DNA of 22,232 nt from Baffinella frigidus (GCA_026770585.1 MU646797.1:73192-95423), one strand, 5' to 3'; numbered from the stretch's first letter, positions 7,641 to 15,992 are shown. Made by a program: numbers and translations. Notes: generated from the letters alone by a model not told the origin.

Positions 7641-7733
7641 TACAGGGGTACCTCGCTCATGAGAAAGCGCCTCCCCCTAGGACCCTACAGTAGGGCTATG
7701 ACTAGGGCCCTGTGGTGGTCCTAGGGGGGGGGC
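7641..7733. mobile_element. Family A MITE, copy 3 (right end missing)
   Basis: TACAGGGGTACCTCGCTCAT, then the core through GGTCCTAGGGGGGGGGCGC, where it joins the CTAGAGAGAGGGCATGCC duplication unit. The right terminal repeat is absent. Confidence 0.7.
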
Positions 7734-7834
7734 GCTAGAGAGAGGGCATGCCTCCCTGACCGCGGCCCCCACCTCCTCTCCCTCCCCCTCCCTACCCCTC
7801 TCGCCTCTCGCCGGCGCTCGCCTTACAGGTGACG
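7734..7834. repeat. Segmental duplication unit, second copy
   Basis: Matches about 6014-6148: CTAGAGAGAGGGCATGCCTC, a C/T-rich tract and GCCGGCGCTCGCCTTACAGG. In both places a C-rich telomere-type block follows directly. Confidence 0.75.
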
Positions 7835-7838
7835 GCTC

Positions 7839-8030
7839 TAAACCCTAAACACTAAACACTAAACACTAAACACTAAACACCAAACACCACACTTCAAACC
7901 CTAACCCCCTAACCCTACACCCTACACCCTAAACCCTGAACCCTAAACCCTAAACCCAAATCCCTAAACCCCAAACCCCAAACCCTCAACTCTAAACCCC
8001 AACCCCCAAACCCCAAACCCCAAACCCTAC
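7839..8030 (-). repeat. Telomere-type array, C-rich, with CACTAAA and CCCCAAA variants
   Basis: Contains five tandem ACACTAAAC units, then CCCTAAA and a run of CCCCAAAC. Variant types cluster, which suggests local unit-by-unit amplification. Confidence 0.85.
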
Positions 8031-8412
8031 TCACACCTTTCAGGGGATTATCGAGGATGGCGAAACGCAGCGCGTAGGGTGGTTCTCCTGAACCACTGTC
8101 TCTCGCAACCCTCAAGGACTTGCCATGACGCCCGAGAGCCTTTGGTTTCGTAGGTTGGTAGGGTGGTCCGTGGTTTGGGCAGAGGCCTACTGTAGGCTCC
8201 TACGGCGCTGCGTTTCCTTATTCGCGAGTGTCTCTGTAGACGCTCGCCTGACCTGCTGCCTCAACCCTGGACCCTAAACCGTGATCCCTTATCCTTCATC
8301 CCTATTCCCTGATCCCCAAACCCTAATCCTGCTGCTTTCCCAACAGGCAGCGCGGCCCTTCCAACCGGGGTTTCTCGCGAACATGGACACGCACCACCGA
8401 AGGCCTGTTCCC

Positions 8413-8443
<31 letters not shown>

Positions 8444-8731
8444 AGAAAGAGAGAGGGAGACAAAAAAAAGGAACCCAGGACCCTCCTAGGGACGGTGCGT
8501 TTGTCAGCGAGAGAGAGAGAGAGCTGCATTACTACCAACACGGCCGCCATGTATGCGCCCCCACCGAGGCTGTGTCTGAGCAGGACCCAGAGAAAGGCCC
8601 TGTTCTGATGAAAAAATGGTAGTAATAAAGGTCTCGCTGTACATGAATAAAAACAAGAGTCGAGGGAGCGACACGAGGCCCGGGGTGTGTGACTTTCTGC
8701 AGGGGCACCACGGAAAACGCCGGCTCCGTGC
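8031..8731. repeat. Segmental duplication, copy of the 6.2-7.4 kb block
   Basis: CCTGAACCACTGTCTCTCGC, GACTTGCCATGACGCCCGAG, GCGCGGCCCTTCCAACCGGG, a GA microsatellite (8413-8460) and GCTGTGTCTGAGCAGGACCC correspond to pieces at 6985-7080 and 7320-7400. CGACACGAGGCCCGGGGTGTG with GACTTTCTGCAGGGGCACC (8670-8709) matches 7580-7619. Confidence 0.7.
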
Positions 8732-8853
8732 TTCAGGGGTACCTCGCTCATAAGAAACCGCCACCCCCTAGGACCCTACAGTAGGGCTATGACTAGGGCC
8801 CTGTGGTGGTCCTAGGGAGGGGGGTGCTTTCTCATGAGCGAGGTACCCCTGTA
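8732..8853. mobile_element. Family A MITE, copy 4 (complete)
   Basis: Ends CAGGGGTACCTCGCTCATAA and TCATGAGCGAGGTACCCCTG followed by TA. Left flank is TT rather than TA. Confidence 0.8.
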
Positions 8854-9584
8854 GGAGAGGCGGGAGGGCTGGAGCCTGTGCTCACCGCTTCTGCGGCAGG
8901 GACAGGAGTCGAAGCATTGTATGTAAATGTGTAATGAAAGCGAAATTCGGATGCACAGCGTTCATACTGCGGCAGTGTCTCCCACCGTCTCGCACAGACT
9001 CGAGCGCTCTTTTCATTTCCACTACTGGGGTTACTCGCGAACAAGAAGAGGAGAGCTCTTCCCTAGGGTGGTCCTGATGCTCCTACCAATAGCCCTACCG
9101 TAGGACCCCAGGGCGGTGCGTGTTGGTATTCGCAGTAGCCCCTGTAGCGTGCAGTGCCAGCAGTGACAGAGCACATGTAGTTGTCTCTTGGAGCGACGTG
9201 GGAGGGAAAGCACCGTCCACTGCTCACATACATGTGTATCACGACCGCGGAAAGCTCAGGGAGAGACGTGAGGGCAGAAGCCAAGTTCCTACTAAATATG
9301 ATTTCGGTGAAATGTCTACGAACGACAGATGTAATGTCAAGCACCAAGCTGGCGGGAGGGGGTCTCACGGGGGGGGGGGGGGGGCTTTGAGGGTTTGATG
9401 TTTGATGCTGTTTACTATCTCACCACGTCAATCGCCCCCCTGTCCCCTCACTCGCCTTCTGTGAGCTGACCTGTACGTGAGGTCCACTTAGGACTTAAAT
9501 TACCCTTACCTAGAGGCCAGGTTTCACGAACTAGCCCCCCCCAGGAAACCTGAAGCAGTTATCAAAGTTCGGCCGTCCCGGCCA
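8854..9584. other. Low-repeat region 3' of the MYND gene, no gene recognised
   Basis: Apart from a CTACCGTAGG motif near 9097 and a run of 16 G at 9369-9384, this stretch shows no member of the repeat families seen elsewhere. Short frames exist on both strands but have no recognisable motifs. It includes the 3' flank of the MYND gene; no AATAAA-type signal is seen on the minus strand directly after the stop. Confidence 0.4.
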
Positions 9585-10749
9585 TCACACGCGCAGTTTG
9601 GCCAGTTGGACTGCCACCGCCTGGATGAGCTCCTTGTCCCCAACCTCCGGATCGAGAACGTTGAGCTGCTGGCTCGCTTGCCGCAGCACTGCTGCACATC
9701 CAACGGCCCAGTTCTGCACTATCGCCTCGTTCTCGCGCATCACGTCGAGCAGAGCGCGCACCTCCCTCGCGGCCTCTTCAGGCCTCCCGCGCGCCTGCAG
9801 AGGGCGGAAGGTTCAACACGTGCATGCGTCTTCTCTCGGGCGCGGTGCAACCTGTGACAGACTGACACTATTGTCCTCACTGGAAGCAAGGGCCGAGCTG
9901 TGTCAAGGGATTTCCAACGCGGGGCGGGACCTCGTGAAGGCGCGCAGTAAGGAAGAGGCTTCGCGCATCCGCGAAGTCGACCCCCCCCTCCTTTTCCGAC
10001 TGCGCCTTGGCCGCCTCTCGATAGCGCAGCACCAGCGGCTCCGCCTCGTCGATCGCGTCTGTCGTGAAGAGCGCATCAACCAATACCGCCAGCGGACCTA
10101 TCTCATACGCAGGGTCATCCGTCTCGTTCAGCTCCGCCGCCGCCAGCGCGTTTCGCAGCAGCGCCACCCCCTCCTCGTGTCGCCCCTCCGTCATCGCAAG
10201 ACGCCCCAATCCCATGCACGCCTTGGACTCTACCAAGAAGAACCCGTGCGCTGCGCCGACGTCGCGGGCACGTTGCAACCAGGTCGAAGCTTCGCTGTGC
10301 CGTTCGAGAACAGAGAGCATGCCACCCATTGTGCACATTTCCTCGCCTTGGTCCCGGAAGCGCTGGAGGTTGCCGAGGAGCGGGATGCACCGTTCCTCCA
10401 GTCCAACGAAGGAGCGCGCATGGTCTTTGCTGCCCGTTGCTTTGAATCCCGCCAGGTGAGAAGCAGAGAATACCTCTAGAGTCGGTGCGCAGGTGTCATC
10501 TGACTGACCTACCATCAGCTCTTCCATGCGCCCCTCCCACTTCAGCACCCCCCGCCAGTCCCCTGCGGAATTTGCCGCGTTCACGTTCGCAGCGACGTCC
10601 TCCAAAGACGCGCACGCCTTCTTGTGACCCTTCCAGCCCGCGCTCTGGCATGCAGCCCCGCAGTAAGAGGCTTGCTTGCAGCGCGAGCAGCGCTTGAGCC
10701 CCACGCCCGCCTTGCCACAGTGACTGCAGCGGTCCGCGCTCGCCGCCAT
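9585..10749 (-). CDS. MYND zinc-finger protein with TPR-like C-terminal region (two exons)
   Basis: Exon 1 is 10749-9931 (273 codons) and exon 2 is 9794-9585 (69 codons plus TGA). The 136-base intron begins GTCCCG and ends CTCTGCAG after a pyrimidine-rich stretch; both junctions are phase 0. Residues 8-46 form a MYND finger with all eight zinc ligands: C8, C11, C21, C24, C30, C34, H42 and C46. The rest is Ala/Leu/Glu-rich helical sequence with TPR-like spacing and ends in a basic/hydrophobic helix. MYND fingers are known to bind proline-rich peptides, and TPR-like helices are scaffolds, so a protein-interaction role is inferred; no catalytic motif is visible. The start was placed at the ATG just before the finger; an in-frame ATG twelve codons upstream exists, but its leader looks unconserved. 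Without splicing, the frame runs 17 poor codons past the donor to a stop. This is the only intact gene recognised here. Confidence 0.85.
9795..9930 (-). other. Intron of the MYND gene
   Basis: The donor reads GAG^GTCCCG and the acceptor CCCTCTGCAG^GCG on the minus strand. Removing it joins LHE to ARGRPEEA in one frame and gives a continuous helical C-terminus that ends at a TGA. This is inferred from reading frame and splice consensus only. Confidence 0.75.
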
Positions 10750-10900
10750 CGCCGGGGGAGTGCAGCACGTCGAGATCCTTCCCACCAGCTACTCCTTCCC
10801 AACAGCTCGCCCCCACCTCCCCCTCCTCGATCCAGCCCTTTAAAATGGATTGTAAAAAATGGTACGATTCAGGCTGCGGCCGAGGCGGGAGGATTTGCTG
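10750..10900 (-). promoter_or_regulatory. Likely promoter/5' leader region of the MYND gene
   Basis: This is the sequence just upstream of the chosen ATG on the minus strand. A TTTTAAA stretch on the minus strand lies near 10838-10845, about 90 bases upstream, and could act as a TATA-like element. The leader between is GC-rich with purine runs. No firm start site can be assigned. Confidence 0.25.
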
Positions 10901-11354
10901 CGGCTGGCAAGGAACGGAGGGTGCTCTGGGCGCACCTTGTGGGGAGCACCATGCAGCGCGAACGCTGCGCCGGGGCGCTGGCCGTCTTGCGGGTCGGGCG
11001 GGGTGCCACCCGGAGGCCAGCACCCTCTGAGGGTCTGCGGGGAAGGTCTGCGGGGAACAGACCGGCCCTGCTGCAACGACGCCCGAGACCCGTCTCCGAG
11101 AAGCTGGAGTTTCCGAGGGTTCTACATCAAGTTGTGGTCTCCGAGACGGGACAAGCATTCTTGCGCATTTGCAGCGACAGCGAATCCTCTTCCGGTTGAG
11201 AATGGAGCCCCTACAGACGCCGCACTCTATGCGTGCGCAGGGGGGTGAGTGGCCGGGGTGGGTTCACTTGTTGCCAGGGAAGCCGTCAGAGAGCAAACCA
11301 GCCAGCTCTGAATCGTTTCGGCTGTCGGGGCTGGCCGACTCGGGGCTGATCCCT
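10901..11354. other. GC-rich sequence upstream of the MYND gene, no gene recognised
   Basis: Frames stay open on both strands, which is expected from the GC richness. None has a recognisable domain; the open frames are Arg/Pro/Ala-rich. The segment CTGCGGGGAAGGTCTGCGGG (about 11034-11055) is a short direct repeat. It might hold 5' sequence of the MYND gene or an unrecognised exon. Confidence 0.4.
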
Positions 11355-11712
11355 CAACCCGAAACCCGAAAGCCAGACCCTCTACCCTCTACCCTCTACC
11401 CTCTACCAACAACCCTCAACCCCAAACCCCAAACCCCAAACCCCAAACCCCAAACCCCAAACCCCAAACCCTAAACCCTGAACCCTGAACCCTGAACCCC
11501 AAACCCCAAACCCCAAACCCCAAACCCCACATCCCAAACCCCAAACTCCAAACCCCAAACCCTAAACCCCAAACCCCAAACTCCAAACCCCAATCCCCAA
11601 ACTCCAAACCCCAAACCTCGTACGCCAAACCCCAAACCCTAAACCCTAAACCCTAAACCCTAGACCCTAAACCCTGAACCCTAAACCCTTACCCCTTAAC
11701 CCTCAACACGTA
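11355..11712 (-). repeat. Large telomere-type array, C-rich (CCCCAAA with CCCTAAA)
   Basis: About 50 heptamer-like units. It starts as CCCTCTACC, then mostly CCCCAAA, then perfect CCCTAAA near 11635-11665, then decays into CCCTTACCCC. Both strands stay open through it, but this is repeat, not gene. Confidence 0.9.
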
Positions 11713-11845
11713 ATTTCTCACTCTCCGCATAGGCAGCTGTCCTCGTTTTCACACATACCCCCCCTGGACCACACAAATCACCGCTTCCGGGGGGGGGCAC
11801 ATAAGGGACACGCACGGGCGGAGGCTCTCTAGCTCTACCTCGGTC
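11713..11845. other. Short unclassified spacer
   Basis: No gene seen; includes a GGGGGGGG run near 11790. Confidence 0.3.
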
Positions 11846-11938
11846 AAACTGGGCTCGACATGAAACGTAGTTTAGTTTCCCTTGTGTACGGCAGTTTCTG
11901 CTCTAAATGTATTTTATGGCGAGCCCGGTTTTACGCAG
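11846..11938. mobile_element. Family G MITE, copy 1
   Basis: Ends AAACTGGGCTCGACATGAAAC and the inverse TTTTATGGCGAGCCCGGTTT. Inverted or partial copies at 17290-17353 and 17527-17560. Confidence 0.65.
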
Positions 11939-12018
11939 GCAGATCTAGGCTGTTGCAAATGGATGTCACGCATAGGAGGCTGTTGCATATGACCACGCCA
12001 GGTTGCTAGTGGAAGTTT

Positions 12019-12179
12019 CAGAACGCGACGTTTCGTTTCGTGGAACTAACTGAGTGTGCGTTGCCCGGCGACACACAGCTCATCGTCCTGTCCACGTCAG
12101 GACATTGACCTAGAAAAAAAACACTACATAATTCAAACCAAGACTTGTATCTGAAATTTGCACGTACGACCTGGCGTGG
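12019..12179 (+). repeat. Family I dispersed repeat, copy 2
   Basis: CAGAACGCGACGTTTCGTTTCGTGG, TCGTCCTGTCCACGTC, AGACTTGTATCTGAAATT and GACCTGGCGTGG match the other copies. The middle has an insertion of A-rich sequence. Confidence 0.65.
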
Positions 12180-12338
12180 ATGTCACGCGTAGCCCCTCCG
12201 GGCTTCAGCGCGCCAGCGATGTCTCCTGTCGAGGACGGAGCCATGCTCGTGATCACTCTCGAGCAGCTCGCTGACCTTCTGACCAAACAAATCTCGCGCC
12301 CGGCCCCGGACAGGAGCCTACCCGGGGTCAAATGCTGA
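12180..12338 (+). CDS. Short unrecognised ORF, 52 codons, coding-like
   Basis: It opens with ATG at 12180 exactly where the family I repeat ends and stops with TGA. A second ATG lies at 12219. The product has an amphipathic segment, MLVITLEQLADLL, followed by a basic proline-rich tail ending GVKC. The composition looks like protein, and helices of this kind are common in gag-like proteins, but no motif is diagnostic. It could be the first exon of an unrecognised gene or the start of a decayed retroelement. Confidence 0.3.
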   Translation: MSRVAPPGFSAPAMSPVEDGAMLVITLEQLADLLTKQISRPAPDRSLPGVKC

Positions 12339-13286
12339 ATAACTCTTTATCGCAAAAGTTGACACGTTTTGTACCACTATAATACTTGTAAGACCATTTA
12401 GTACCAGAATCCATTCATTACGGGGTCCTCAGAATCTGAGGACCAACAGGTAAAAATAATCTTAAGTTGCCAAATTTGCCTGTGGGTCCGCTCTTGTCCG
12501 GTTGGAAGGCCTGCGCGCTTCGATGCTGAGCATGTGAGCTAGCGCTCTCTCCAGTCTCACGTTCATCTACTCACAAGAACGTTTTCTCTACGGACTACTG
12601 CCTGGAGGGGGAAACTGACCCCCCTTACCCAGCACGGCACAGCCATGCGCCTCAGCAGGCTGACCCCCCCGAGCCTGCCCGGGCGCGTATTCACTAAGTC
12701 TCCCGCGCGTGTTCTCTAAGTCTCCAGACACGAGGCCCGTCTCGTGGCGGAGGGGACAGCGCGACAGCTGCCATCACGGCATCAGATTCGTGAGGCGGGC
12801 TTCGTGTCAAGTACATCACTTTACATGCTGCGCCCCGTGTGTGTGTCTGCGAGTGCGCTGGGCGTTTAGGTTCTTAAGGATTGATGCAATCCCGCCATAG
12901 CCGGACACTTGACGAACTCTTCAAAGGCGAGCGATTGCAAGGGGCGCCGCAATGGCAGTGCTCACGCGGCCCCCGCCGTCCTGGGTGTGAAATCGCAGCA
13001 GAGGCGGTGTTCCCAGCGATGCTGGGAAGGATCGGCTGCGGCGCAGTACTCCGGATGGCTCCTGTCGCCATAATAGAGCTCCCCCCATTGTAGAGTTCCG
13101 AGTGCTGCGGAGGGTCATTCCGAAACTCGCTGACGGGTGCCCGCCGCCCCACACGCCAGCCCCGTTGCTGTTACGGCCCTCGGCCATCATACGACGAGGA
13201 AAGCAAAAGTGGGTGTGAACAAGCGAGATTTCAAAAGAAAACGGCTCACTGATCATCCACGTTCTCGGGATACGTGCAGCACATCT
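12339..13286. other. Low-repeat region, no gene recognised
   Basis: Contains the perfect palindrome GGTCCTCAGA A TCTGAGGACC (12424-12444) and a doubled phrase, ACTAAGTCTCCCGCGCGTGT/CTAAGTCTCC, near 12691-12724. A plus-strand frame from ATG 12884 to 13093 (69 codons) contains LDELFKGERLQG and looks mildly coding-like, with no known domain. Confidence 0.35.
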
Positions 13287-13332
13287 TGGGGTTCAGGGTT
13301 CAGGGTTTAGATTTCAGGGTTCAGGATTCTCG
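13287..13332 (+). repeat. Short telomere-type remnant, G-rich
   Basis: GGGTTCAGGGTTTAG units, about five, near a unique hairpin. Confidence 0.6.
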
Positions 13333-13383
13333 AAGCACATGTCGTTACGGCGGATCAAGGGCGGGTCGATTCCTTGGGTACAA

Positions 13384-13426
13384 ATGGAGCGTTTCGGTCC
13401 TTGTCTCAAGGACCGAAACGCTCCAT
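13384..13426. repeat. Perfect 20-bp hairpin with 3-base loop
   Basis: ATGGAGCGTTTCGGTCCTTG, loop TCT, then the exact inverse. No other copy was seen in the window. It could be a small-RNA precursor stem, a recombination-derived palindrome or the centre of a lost element. Confidence 0.9.
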
Positions 13427-13449
13427 ACAAGGCCTTAACGGAAGGGACT

Positions 13450-13600
13450 ACATGGTGGGTTATGTTGGGTCCTGTTTATATGTGGGGTTGTAAATATTTG
13501 TAACAGGATAAGGTGTTCCAACCTCGTGACTGTGCAATATATGAAAAGCACATCGGTTTTAAATAGGGCCCTCTAGCGTTCTCGCGTGGCAGCGCAGGCT
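13450..13600. mobile_element. Degenerate family E-like sequence
   Basis: TATATGTGGGGTTGTAAAT matches family E copy 1, and AATAGGGCCCTCTAGCGTTC with TCGCGTGG resembles the right end of copy 2. The left end is not recognisable. Confidence 0.4.
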
Positions 13601-13633
13601 GTGACCAGCCGTGTCTGCTCTGAAAATGTAGAG

Positions 13634-13754
13634 TACAGGGGTACCTCGCGCAAATGAAACCGCCCCCCCTTAGGAACCTACAGTAGGACCATGTCTAGGG
13701 TCATAGGGTGGTCCTAGGGGGGGGGGGGGGTTCTTATGAGCGAGGTACCCCTGT
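13634..13754. mobile_element. Family A MITE, copy 5
   Basis: Ends TACAGGGGTACCTCGCGCA and TTATGAGCGAGGTACCCCTG. Right flank TC instead of TA. It cuts off the ankyrin-like fragment that follows. Confidence 0.8.
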
Positions 13755-13922
13755 CAACAAGCATGCCAGCTGGATGTTGAATACCCTGTAGCCGGTTTCT
13801 GCCGCGATATGTAACGGAGTTCCCCGCTTGGCCATCCCTTTCACGATCCTTCTGCGCGGGGGGGCCTTGATGTGATCTGAAAGGAAGCATGGCCTTTCTG
13901 CAGGATAAGTTCTTGTGGCCGC
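13755..13922 (-). pseudogene. Ankyrin-repeat-like gene fragment between two family A elements
   Basis: The minus-strand frame opens after a TAG at 13925-13923 and contains KRGTPLHIAAETGY, then a hydrophobic stretch and ACLL. G-TPLHIAA--G- followed by a hydrophobic helix and LL is the ankyrin repeat consensus. The frame runs into the family A element at 13634-13754 and stops at a TAA inside it (13736-13734); the other family A copy starts about 25 bases upstream. A basic stretch (PPRRRIVKG) precedes the repeat. Ankyrin repeats bind proteins. Only about one repeat is left, so this is probably a relic, or an exon whose partners lie elsewhere. Confidence 0.45.
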
Positions 13923-13946
13923 CTATGTTGGGAGCTCGAAGAACCC

Positions 13947-14069
13947 ACAGGGGTACCTCGCTCATAAGAAACCGCCCCCCCCCCCCTAGGACGACCATAG
14001 GACCCTAGGCATAGGCCTACTGTAGGGTCCTAGGGGGGGGCAGTTTCTTATGATCGAGGTACCCCTGTA
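13947..14069. mobile_element. Family A MITE, copy 6
   Basis: Ends CAGGGGTACCTCGCTCATAA and TTATGATCGAGGTACCCCTG plus TA. The core is in the opposite orientation to copy 1: CCATAGGACCCTAGGCATAG then CCTACTGTAGGGTCCTAGG. Confidence 0.8.
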
Positions 14070-14274
14070 ACGGACCTAAACGATGTGTGACGCGTCCTGG
14101 GTCGGGAAGCCCTTTCTCTCCTCGCGATATGTATGCATCCCATGATACAGCGGTGTCTCGCACACAATGACACCCCCTTAGAACCACCTTACATGTACGG
14201 CCCTTTCCCACTCTTCCCAGCTCTGTGCAGCTTTGCAGAGACCCTTCCCAACAATTCCCAGCGCTTTCACTGGC
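14070..14274. other. Unclassified spacer
   Basis: No gene or repeat family recognised; a short plus-strand frame crosses it without motifs. Confidence 0.3.
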
Positions 14275-14548
14275 TATCCCTTAAGTGCCTGCGACGTCCT
14301 GAGACGTCAAAAGGCTCAAATGTCAACTTTGGCATTTTTTAATTAAGCCGCCTCTTGATGGAAAATTATGAAAAAAACACCAGCTTGTCAGGCTCGCTAA
14401 GTTGAACAAATTGAGTAATTGGTGCTAAACGACCCGAGAAATTCCTGATTTATGAGACCCGGAAAACCGTCCTCCGCTAAATTCAACTCCCTACACCTGA
14501 TTCCTGCTAAAAAAATGATCACGTACCTTTTTCGGCAGATAAGGGATA
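14275..14548. mobile_element. Long family B-ended element (about 274 bp, AT-rich interior)
   Basis: Begins TATCCCTTAAGTGCCTG and ends CGGCAGATAAGGGATA. Instead of the usual CCTAGG core it carries AT-rich sequence with ACGTCCTGAGACGTC near 14293. It may be a B relative with a different interior. The next B element starts at its last bases. Confidence 0.5.
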
Positions 14549-14761
14549 GCCCTTAAGTGATGGACGGGCGAATATTCGCCCGTTGAAGCCCTAGGCAGGT
14601 CCTAGGGCCCTACCGTAGGGCGTATGAGCCTACAGGGGTACCTCGCTCATAAGAAACTGCCCCTCCCCTAGGACCCTACAGTAGGACCATGCCTCGGGTC
14701 CTATGGTGGTCCTAGCGGGGGGGGGGCGTTTCTTATGAGCGAGGTACCCCTGTAAGGGATA
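14549..14761. mobile_element. Family B MITE with nested family A copy 7 (14631-14754)
   Basis: The B part has GCCCTTAAGTG, palindrome ACGGGCGAATATTCGCCCGT (14564-14583), CCTAGGCAGGTCCTAGGG and CCCTACCGTAGGGCGTATGA. It is interrupted at GAGCC by a complete A element flanked by TA, after which B's terminal AGGGATA follows. Confidence 0.75.
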
Positions 14762-14930
14762 CCCCAACCGCGGTGGAGTCTCAGGTGCGGTAGACGCGCA
14801 TGCTGAAGGGCGCGACTGCCGCACAATTGCAAAGGGGGTAGACATACGCCATTTCACAACCGAAAAGGGGGGTATGGAGAAGTCGTGACAGAAGCGGGCG
14901 CGCTCCACCGCAGATCATTACTGGGAATTT
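14762..14930. other. Unclassified spacer
   Basis: No gene or repeat family recognised. Confidence 0.3.
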
Positions 14931-15093
14931 CAGGACGCAACGGTTCGTTTCGTGGTACTAAATGAGTGTGCGGTCCCACGCGAGAGACAGATCCTCGTCC
15001 TTTTCACGTCCGATCCGAATACAAAATTTCGGATCCTGGTACAATTTTTAAAAAAGACTTGTAGCTGAAATTCCGAGTTACGACCTGGCGTGG
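14931..15093 (+). repeat. Family I dispersed repeat, copy 3
   Basis: CAGGACGCAACGGTTCGTTTCG through AAAAGACTTGTAGCTGAAATT to GACCTGGCGTGG. It carries an internal doublet, ATCCGAATACAAAATTTCGG / ATCCTGGTACAATTTTT. Confidence 0.65.
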
Positions 15094-15160
15094 TCACGTG
15101 CCGAATGGCAGTGTTTCCTCTTCCCCGTGCAACGCATGCCCGGTTCAGTCAGTCACCACC

Positions 15161-15211
15161 TGGCTCTCTCTCTCCCTCTCTCTCTCTCTCTCTCGCGCGC
15201 GCACTTTCTCT

Positions 15212-15245
<34 letters not shown>
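15161..15245. repeat. CT microsatellite
   Basis: (CT)n with CGCGCGCGCAC interruptions near 15195. Confidence 0.9.
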
Positions 15246-15249
<4 letters not shown>

Positions 15250-15324
15250 AACCATCGGTGGTACCCCTGTAATAAACACACTTTCCCCTGCTCCCCTACA
15301 GCATGCCTCCGGCTCCAGAGGTCC

Positions 15325-15434
15325 TAGCCATTCAGTGGCGAGGCGGTCAAAATTGACCACCAAGAGGTCCTAGGCAGGTCCTAGGGCCCTACGGTACATG
15401 TAGGGTGTATCAGCCTACTCGCCACTCAAGGTAT
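15325..15434. mobile_element. Family B MITE, copy (degraded left end)
   Basis: CTAGCCATTCAGTGGCGAGG at the left and CTCGCCACTCAAGGTATA at the right. Core GGTCAAAATTGACC, CCTAGGCAGGTCCTAGG and CCCTACGGTA. It abuts the next B copy. Confidence 0.65.
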
Positions 15435-15642
15435 ATCCCTCAAGTGGCCAGTAGCCTCTTACGCTTCTCTTACGCTCCTACCTCCTTGGTGTCAAATTCG
15501 ACCCCACGGCCACTTACAGGGGTACCTCGCTCATAAGAAACTGCCCCCCCCCTAGGACCACCATAGGGCTCTAGGCATAGACCTCCTGTAGGGTCCTAGG
15601 GGGGTGCTGTTTCTTATGAACCCGGTACCCCTGTAAGGGATA
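15434..15642. mobile_element. Family B MITE with nested family A copy 8 (15517-15633)
   Basis: B runs TATCCCTCAAGTGGCCAG to GGCCACT, then A (CAGGGGTACCTCGCTCATAA to CCCGGTACCCCTG), then AGGGATA. Uninterrupted B ends read CCACTTAAGGGATA, so A entered at the TA within TTAA and duplicated it (15515-15516 and 15634-15635). Confidence 0.85.
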
Positions 15643-15697
15643 GTGCACCCCGAGAACAGTCGATCTGACGGCCCGAGGCAGGCTCGTCCTGCACTAA

Positions 15698-15833
15698 ATC
15701 TCCATACAAGTATTAATTAATTGCTTTTGGCAACGAAAATTACTACACGATTTGCTCATAAAAGTAATAGTAAAGCGTTTGTGTAGTAAATTTCGTTGCA
15801 CCAAGAGCAATTAATTAATACTTTTGTGGAGAT
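15698..15833. mobile_element. Family C MITE, copy 2
   Basis: Ends ATCTCCATACAAGTATTAAT and ATTAATACTTTTGTGGAGAT. Core AAAATTACTACACGA and GTGTAGTAAATTTCGTTG. Confidence 0.75.
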
Positions 15834-15886
15834 GAACTAGGTCCTTACGGTCCTAGATTCCCTGACACGTTTTCGGAGGTCCGCCT

Positions 15887-15992
15887 TATCCCTTAAGTGG
15901 CTAGTAGGCGCATACGCCCTACCGTAGGACCCTAGGACCTGCCTAGGACCTCTTGGCCGTCAAATTTGACTGCCTGGGCGCTTAAGGGCTAT
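15887..15992. mobile_element. Family B MITE, copy (106 bp)
   Basis: Left end TATCCCTTAAGTGGCTAG, right end GCGCTTAAGGGCTA. Core CCCTACCGTAGG, CCTAGGACCTGCCTAGGACC and CCGTCAAATTTGAC. Confidence 0.75.

Noticed and set aside
9598-10479. 293-codon plus-strand open frame
   Set aside because: It lies antisense to the MYND gene, covers its intron, and has Arg/Ser-rich sequence with no domain; explained by GC-rich codons on the other strand.
10496-11158. 220-codon minus-strand frame
   Set aside because: Overlaps the MYND exon in another frame and continues upstream as low-complexity Arg/Pro sequence.
11416-11628. Open frame rich in Gly-Phe/Trp-Gly-Leu repeats
   Set aside because: Direct translation of heptamer repeats; the same pattern appears at 7915, 19074 and 21179 on whichever strand is G-rich.
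5457-11712. True chromosome end in this window
   Set aside because: Arrays are short, degenerate and followed by unique DNA on both sides, so they are interstitial here.
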